Assembly: GCF_001612685.1 (NCBI RefSeq)
Contig: NZ_BDAY01000047.1
Location: forward strand, 36,887-100,886
DNA from: Nocardia altamirensis NBRC 108246
GTDB lineage: Bacteria; Actinomycetota; Actinomycetes; Mycobacteriales; Mycobacteriaceae
Direction: 5' to 3'
DNA: 64,000 nt
Made by a program: the position numbers and the translations under genes. Below, in pieces: positions 60,117 through 64,000 of the stretch. Numbering within the stretch: position 1 is the first letter of the stretch; each line of letters starts with the position of its first letter. Under the pieces are notes generated by a model. The model had not been told where the DNA came from. It searched no databases and saw nothing but the letters and a program-made list of their open reading frames with translations.

Positions 60117-60430
60117 GGCAGATCCAGGCTGGAGGTGTCGATGGCGTTGGTCGCATCGCGCGTCTCGTAGGTCGCGGCGGTGACCCCGAGTTTCTCCGCC
60201 ATGCCGGTCAACGCGCTCATGATCCGAGCACCACCGTCGCGCACGTCGGTCCAGCCGTTGGCGAACTCGGTGGCCGAGTCGCCGGTCCAACCGCCACCGG
60301 TGAGTGCGCCGACGTCCTTGGCTGCGGCATCGAGCGCGGCTCGCAAGGCGTCCGCCAACTCGTAGACGTACTTGCCGACCTCGCGCACCTGCTCGGGAAC
60401 AACCACGATGTGCTGGCCCCCGTCAGTCAT
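60113..60430 (-). CDS. WXG100-like protein (first) with YxxxD export signal
   Basis: A 105-residue ESAT-6-like protein. The W-x-G turn is GGGWTGDSATEFANGW (~47-62) between two helices. The C-terminus carries YETRD, matching the YxxxD/E type VII export signal. No ribosome site is visible before ATG 60430, but a near-consensus promoter ends 8 nt upstream. First gene of the cassette. Confidence 0.85.
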   Translation of the reverse strand: MTDGGQHIVVVPEQVREVGKYVYELADALRAALDAAAKDVGALTGGGWTGDSATEFANGWTDVRDGGARIMSALTGMAEKLGVTAATYETRDATNAIDTSSLDLP

Positions 60431-60438
60431 GCTGATGG

Positions 60439-60467
60439 ATCTTACGGACCGTCTTCAACGCTGTCGA
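60439..60467 (-). promoter_or_regulatory. Near-consensus promoter of the toxin cassette
   Basis: Minus-strand TCGACA at 60467-60462, 17-nt spacer, TAAGAT at 60444-60439, then 8 nt to ATG 60430. Expected transcription start is 1-2 nt before the ATG or at it, giving a leaderless or nearly leaderless message. Confidence 0.6.
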
Positions 60468-60474
60468 TGAACGC

Positions 60475-60524
60475 CGAACGCCGGGTCGAATCCGCTGTGA
60501 GGAGCGGAATCGACCCGGCGTTCG
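60475..60524 (-). terminator. Terminator of kgd
   Basis: Two 22-nt arms pair at 21 positions around the loop GTGAGG (arms begin CGAACGCCGGGTCGA and end TCGACCCGGCGTTCG). It lies 11 nt behind the kgd stop and insulates the toxin cassette from kgd. Confidence 0.8.
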
Positions 60525-60534
60525 GGTCACGGAA

Positions 60535-63500
60535 CTAGCTGGTCGGTTCGAAGGCTTCGGCGACGATTTCCGCCTGTTCCACCGCGTGCACCTTGCTCGA
60601 TCCCGAGGACGGGGCCGACATGGCGCGGCGGGAGATGCGGCGGAGCTTGCCGAGGCGCTCGGGCAGCAGCTCGGGGAGGTTGAGGCCGAAGAAGGGCCAT
60701 GCGCCCTGGTTGGCCGGTTCCTCCTGGACCCACGCGATGTCGGTCGCGTTGGGGTAGCGGTCGAGCGACTCGTTCAGGCGGTAGGTGGGCAGCGGGTAGA
60801 GCTGCTCGATCCGCACGATCGCGACGTCCTCGCGCTTCTGCTTCGCCTTCTCGGCGGCCAGCTCGTAGTAAAGCTTGCCGCTGGTCATCAGGACTCGCTT
60901 GACCTTGCTGCGGTCGCCGGTGCCTGTCTCGTAGCCGGGCTCGTCGAACACCGAGCGGAACTTGCTCTCGGTGAAGTCCTTCAGATCCGACACCACAGCC
61001 TTGTTGCGCAGCATCGACTTCGGGGTGAAGACGATCATCGGGCGGCGGATGCCGTCCAGCGCGTGGCGGCGCAGCAGGTGGAAGTAGTTCGCCGGGGTGG
61101 ACGGCACGGCGACCGTCATCGAGCCCTCGGCGCACAGCTGCAGGAACCGCTCGATCCGACCGGAGGTGTGGTCCGGACCTTGACCCTCGTGACCGTGCGG
61201 CAGCAGCAGCACGACGTCGGAGAGCTGGCCCCACTTGGCCTCACCCGAGGAGATGAACTCGTCGATGATGGACTGCGCGCCGTTGACGAAGTCGCCGAAC
61301 TGCGCCTCCCACAACACGAGTGCGTTCTCGTTGCCGAGGGAGTAGCCGTATTCGAAGCCGACGGCGGCGTACTCACTCAGCGCCGAGTCGTGCACCGCGA
61401 ACCAACCGGGGTCGGTGCTGCCGATGTTGTGCAGCGGGGTGTACTCCTCGCCCGACTTGCGGTCGATGATCACCGCGTGCCGCTGGGTGAAGGTGCCGCG
61501 CCGGGAGTCCTGACCGGTCAGGCGCACCGCGCGGCCTTCGTCGATCAACGTGCCGAAGGCCATCAATTCGGCGAACGCCCAGTCGACCTTGCCCTCGTAC
61601 GCCATTTCGCGGCGCTTCTCCAGCACCGGCTTGACGCGCGGGTGCACATTGAAGCCCTCGGGCACGTTGAGGAACGCGTCGCCGATGCGTTGCAGCACAG
61701 CCTTGTCCACCGCGGTCTGCACGGTGGTCGGCACCCGCTGGTCGTCCTCGACCGACTCGCTCGGCTCCGGGGTGTACTTCTCCAGCTCACGGACCTCGTT
61801 GAAGACCCGCTCCAGCTGACCCTGGTAGTCGCGCAGCGCGTCCTCGGCCTCTTTCAGCGAGATGTCGCCACGACCGATCAGGCTCTCGGTGTACGCCTTA
61901 CGCACCGAGCGCTTGGTGTCGATCACGTCGTACATGGCCGGCTGGGTCATCGAAGGGTCGTCGCCCTCGTTGTGGCCGCGACGCCGGTAGCAGACCATGT
62001 CGATGACGACGTCCTTGCGGAACTTCTGCCGGAAGTCGACCGCGAGGCGAGCCACCCAGTCGCAGGCTTCCGGGTCGTCGCCGTTCACGTGGAAGATCGG
62101 CGCACCGATGAACTTCGCGATGTCCGTGGAGTATTCGGTGGAGCGGCTGTTCTCCGGCGCGGTGGTGAAGCCGATCTGGTTGTTCACCACGATGTGGATG
62201 GTGCCGCCGACGCGGTAGCCGCGCAGACCCGACAGGTTCAGCGTCTCGGCGACCACACCCTGACCCGCGAACGCCGCATCACCGTGCAGCATCAGCGGCA
62301 TCACGGAGTAGCCCTCCGGGCCGTCGCCCTTGTCCAGCAGGTCCTGCTTGGCGCGGACCAGACCTTCGAGCACCGGGTCGACCGCTTCGAGGTGCGAGGG
62401 GTTGGCGGTGAGCGAGACCTCGATCTCGTTGTCGCCGAACATCTGCAGGTAGGTGCCGTGCGCGCCGAGGTGGTACTTGACGTCGCCGGAGCCGTGCGCC
62501 CCCGCCGGGTTCATGTTGCCTTCGAACTCGGTGAAGATCTTCGAGTACGGCTTGCCGACGATGTTGGCGAGCACGTTCAAGCGGCCGCGGTGCGGCATGC
62601 CGATGATGACCTCGTCGAGCGAGTGCTCGGCGCACTGGTCGATGGTCGCGTCCATCATCGGGATGACGGCCTCGGCGCCCTCGAGCGAGAAGCGCTTCTG
62701 CCCGACGTATTTGGTCTGCAGGAAGGTCTCGAAGGCCTCCGCCGCGTTCAGCCGGTTCAGGATGTACTTCTGCTGGGCGACGGTCGGCTTGACGTGCTTC
62801 TGCTCGACCCGCTCCTGAATCCACTGCAGCTGTTCGGTTTCCAGGATGTGGGTGTACTCCACACCGACGTGCCGACAGTAGGCGTCACGCAGGACCGAGA
62901 GGACCTCGCGCAGCTTCATCTGCTCTTGGCCGTGGAAGCCGCCGACGTTGAACGTGCGGTCCAGGTCCCACAGCGTCAGCCCGTGCTGGGTGACGTCGAG
63001 GTCGGGGTGGCTGCGGAACTTGTCCTTCACCAGGCGCAGCGGATCGGTGTCCGCCATCAGGTGGCCGCGGTTGCGGTAGGCCGCGATCATCTCGAGCACG
63101 CGGGTGCTCTTGTCGACGCCGCGTTCGCGAATGTCCTTGCGCCAGCGCACCGGCTCGTACGGCACGCCGAGGCCGTGGAAGATCTCGTCGTAGAACTCGT
63201 CGGAGATCAGCAGCTGGTGGATGGTGCGCAGGAAGTCACCGGACTCCGCACCCTGGATGATGCGGTGGTCGTAGGTGGAGGTCAGCGTCATCAGCTTGCC
63301 GACGCCGATATCGGCGATGCGCTCGTCGCTCATGCCCTGGAACTCGGCCGGGTACTCCATCGCGCCTGCGCCGATGATGGCGCCCTGTCCCGGCATGAGG
63401 CGGGGCACCGAGTGCACGGTGCCGATGGTGCCGGGGTTGGTGAGCGAGATGGTGACACCGCTGAAGTCGTCAGCGGTGAGCTTGGCGTCGCGGGCACGAC

Positions 63501-64000
63501 GAACGATGTCTTCGTAGGCGGTGTGGAACTGGCCGAAGGTCATCGCCTCGCAGCCCTTGATGGCCGCGACGACCAGCGAGCGGCTGCCGTCCTTGCCTGG
63601 CAGGTCGATGGCGAGGCCGAGGTTGGTGTGCGCGGGGGTGATCGAGTTCGGCTTCCCGTCGATCTCGGCGAAGTGCCGGTTCATGTTCGGGAAGGCCTTG
63701 ACGCCCTGCACGATCGCGTAACCCAGCAGGTGGGTGAACGAGATCTTGCCACCGCGGGTGCGGGCCAGGTGGTTGTTGATGACCAGCCGGTTGTCGATCA
63801 TCAGCTTCGCCGGGATGGCGCGCACGCTGGTCGCGGTCGGGATGGTCAGCGACGCGGCCATGTTCTTGGCGACGGCGGCGGCGGCGCCACGCAGCACCTT
63901 GGCCTCGTCGGTCGCGGTGTCGGTCTTCGGGGCGCCGGAGGTCGGGGCCGCGTTGGAGGTCGGCGCCGGGGTGGTCTGCGGTGCCCGCGCGGTGACCTTC
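60535..64000 (-). CDS. kgd: Multifunctional 2-oxoglutarate dehydrogenase E1/E2 component (5' end outside window)
   Basis: About 1154 residues are visible; the start lies beyond the right edge, and M. tuberculosis Kgd has about 1231. The visible N-terminal piece is a Pro/Ala/Thr-rich linker, followed by the E2-like succinyltransferase domain ending with LTSTYDHRIIQGAESGDFLR, and the thiamine-diphosphate E1 domain (GMPHRGRLNVLANIVGKPYS, HLGAHGTYLQMFGDNEIEVS, RRRGHNEGDDPSMTQP, LLPHGHEGQGPDHTSGR). It supplies 2-oxoglutarate decarboxylase and dehydrogenase activities for the TCA cycle and is regulated by GarA in mycobacteria. Orthologue of Rv1248c. Confidence 0.96.
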   Translation of the reverse strand, partial: KVTARAPQTTPAPTSNAAPTSGAPKTDTATDEAKVLRGAAAAVAKNMAASLTIPTATSVRAIPAKLMIDNRLVINNHLARTRGGKISFTHLLGYAIVQGVKAFPNMNRHFAEIDGKPNSITPAHTNLGLAIDLPGKDGSRSLVVAAIKGCEAMTFGQFHTAYEDIVRRARDAKLTADDFSGVTISLTNPGTIGTVHSVPRLMPGQGAIIGAGAMEYPAEFQGMSDERIADIGVGKLMTLTSTYDHRIIQGAESGDFLRTIHQLLISDEFYDEIFHGLGVPYEPVRWRKDIRERGVDKSTRVLEMIAAYRNRGHLMADTDPLRLVKDKFRSHPDLDVTQHGLTLWDLDRTFNVGGFHGQEQMKLREVLSVLRDAYCRHVGVEYTHILETEQLQWIQERVEQKHVKPTVAQQKYILNRLNAAEAFETFLQTKYVGQKRFSLEGAEAVIPMMDATIDQCAEHSLDEVIIGMPHRGRLNVLANIVGKPYSKIFTEFEGNMNPAGAHGSGDVKYHLGAHGTYLQMFGDNEIEVSLTANPSHLEAVDPVLEGLVRAKQDLLDKGDGPEGYSVMPLMLHGDAAFAGQGVVAETLNLSGLRGYRVGGTIHIVVNNQIGFTTAPENSRSTEYSTDIAKFIGAPIFHVNGDDPEACDWVARLAVDFRQKFRKDVVIDMVCYRRRGHNEGDDPSMTQPAMYDVIDTKRSVRKAYTESLIGRGDISLKEAEDALRDYQGQLERVFNEVRELEKYTPEPSESVEDDQRVPTTVQTAVDKAVLQRIGDAFLNVPEGFNVHPRVKPVLEKRREMAYEGKVDWAFAELMAFGTLIDEGRAVRLTGQDSRRGTFTQRHAVIIDRKSGEEYTPLHNIGSTDPGWFAVHDSALSEYAAVGFEYGYSLGNENALVLWEAQFGDFVNGAQSIIDEFISSGEAKWGQLSDVVLLLPHGHEGQGPDHTSGRIERFLQLCAEGSMTVAVPSTPANYFHLLRRHALDGIRRPMIVFTPKSMLRNKAVVSDLKDFTESKFRSVFDEPGYETGTGDRSKVKRVLMTSGKLYYELAAEKAKQKREDVAIVRIEQLYPLPTYRLNESLDRYPNATDIAWVQEEPANQGAWPFFGLNLPELLPERLGKLRRISRRAMSAPSSGSSKVHAVEQAEIVAEAFEPTS

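Overview
The window is high-GC actinobacterial DNA. Gene content and order (dapD/dapE, fadD6-folP2-gpgS, sigE-rseA-htrA-tatB, glgC/glgA, mrp, corA, kgd) match the part of the Mycobacterium tuberculosis chromosome around Rv1193 to Rv1248c as I remember it. Accessory genes inserted between these landmarks, with the protein sequences, suggest a Nocardia or a close relative. I saw no rRNA, tRNA, CRISPR array, insertion sequence or phage gene. Starts are ATG, GTG or TTG, and many genes overlap by ATGA or GTGA, which indicates tight translational coupling.

Layout. 0-3 kb: end of a secreted beta-lactamase-fold protein, a DUF2236 oxygenase with a dyad in front of it, and a FadD36-like acyl-CoA synthetase. 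3-10.5 kb: lysine/diaminopimelate genes dapD and dapE (divergent), two LOG-family proteins, fadD6, folP2 and gpgS. 10.6-15.5 kb: a three-subunit PaoABC-type molybdenum aldehyde oxidase and a convergent XdhC maturation factor. 15.6-17.5 kb: orphan hypothetical genes, including an HTH regulator. 17.6-28 kb: tatB, htrA, rseA, sigE, O-methyltransferase, two related membrane mini-proteins, glgC, glgA, rlmA, DUF3117, tag and a DivIVA-domain protein. This block lies in the opposite order and orientation to M. tuberculosis. 28-38 kb: mrp, two lytic transglycosylases, DUF1003 and MgtE_N proteins joined by two tiny overlapping ORFs, a CitE-like lyase, corA and a PHP phosphatase. 38-46.6 kb: an orphan flavoprotein, malic enzyme, and a glycine-betaine/choline-type ABC importer with a second, divergent binding protein. 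46.6-51.5 kb: PadR regulator with operator, MFS exporter, membrane sulfite-oxidase-like enzyme and a TenA-like protein. 51.6-57.6 kb: fadD15-like ligase and a monooxygenase-SDR-esterase operon opposite a TetR gene. 57.6-60.5 kb: a type VII secretion toxin cassette. 60.5-64 kb: kgd, running off the right edge.

The most interesting part is the 57.6-60.5 kb cassette. It holds two WXG100-like proteins, a 497-residue effector with hydrophobic segments and a C-terminal nuclease-like domain, and a pentapeptide-repeat protein overlapping the effector by ATGA, so placed as a candidate immunity protein. Its first gene has a near-consensus promoter almost touching the start codon. Also notable are two tandem tiny ORFs in the MgtE_N-DUF1003 chain, a duplicated gene start that makes a 32-residue ORF beside the DivIVA-domain gene, and two neighbouring membrane mini-proteins that share a C-terminal CxPFC motif.
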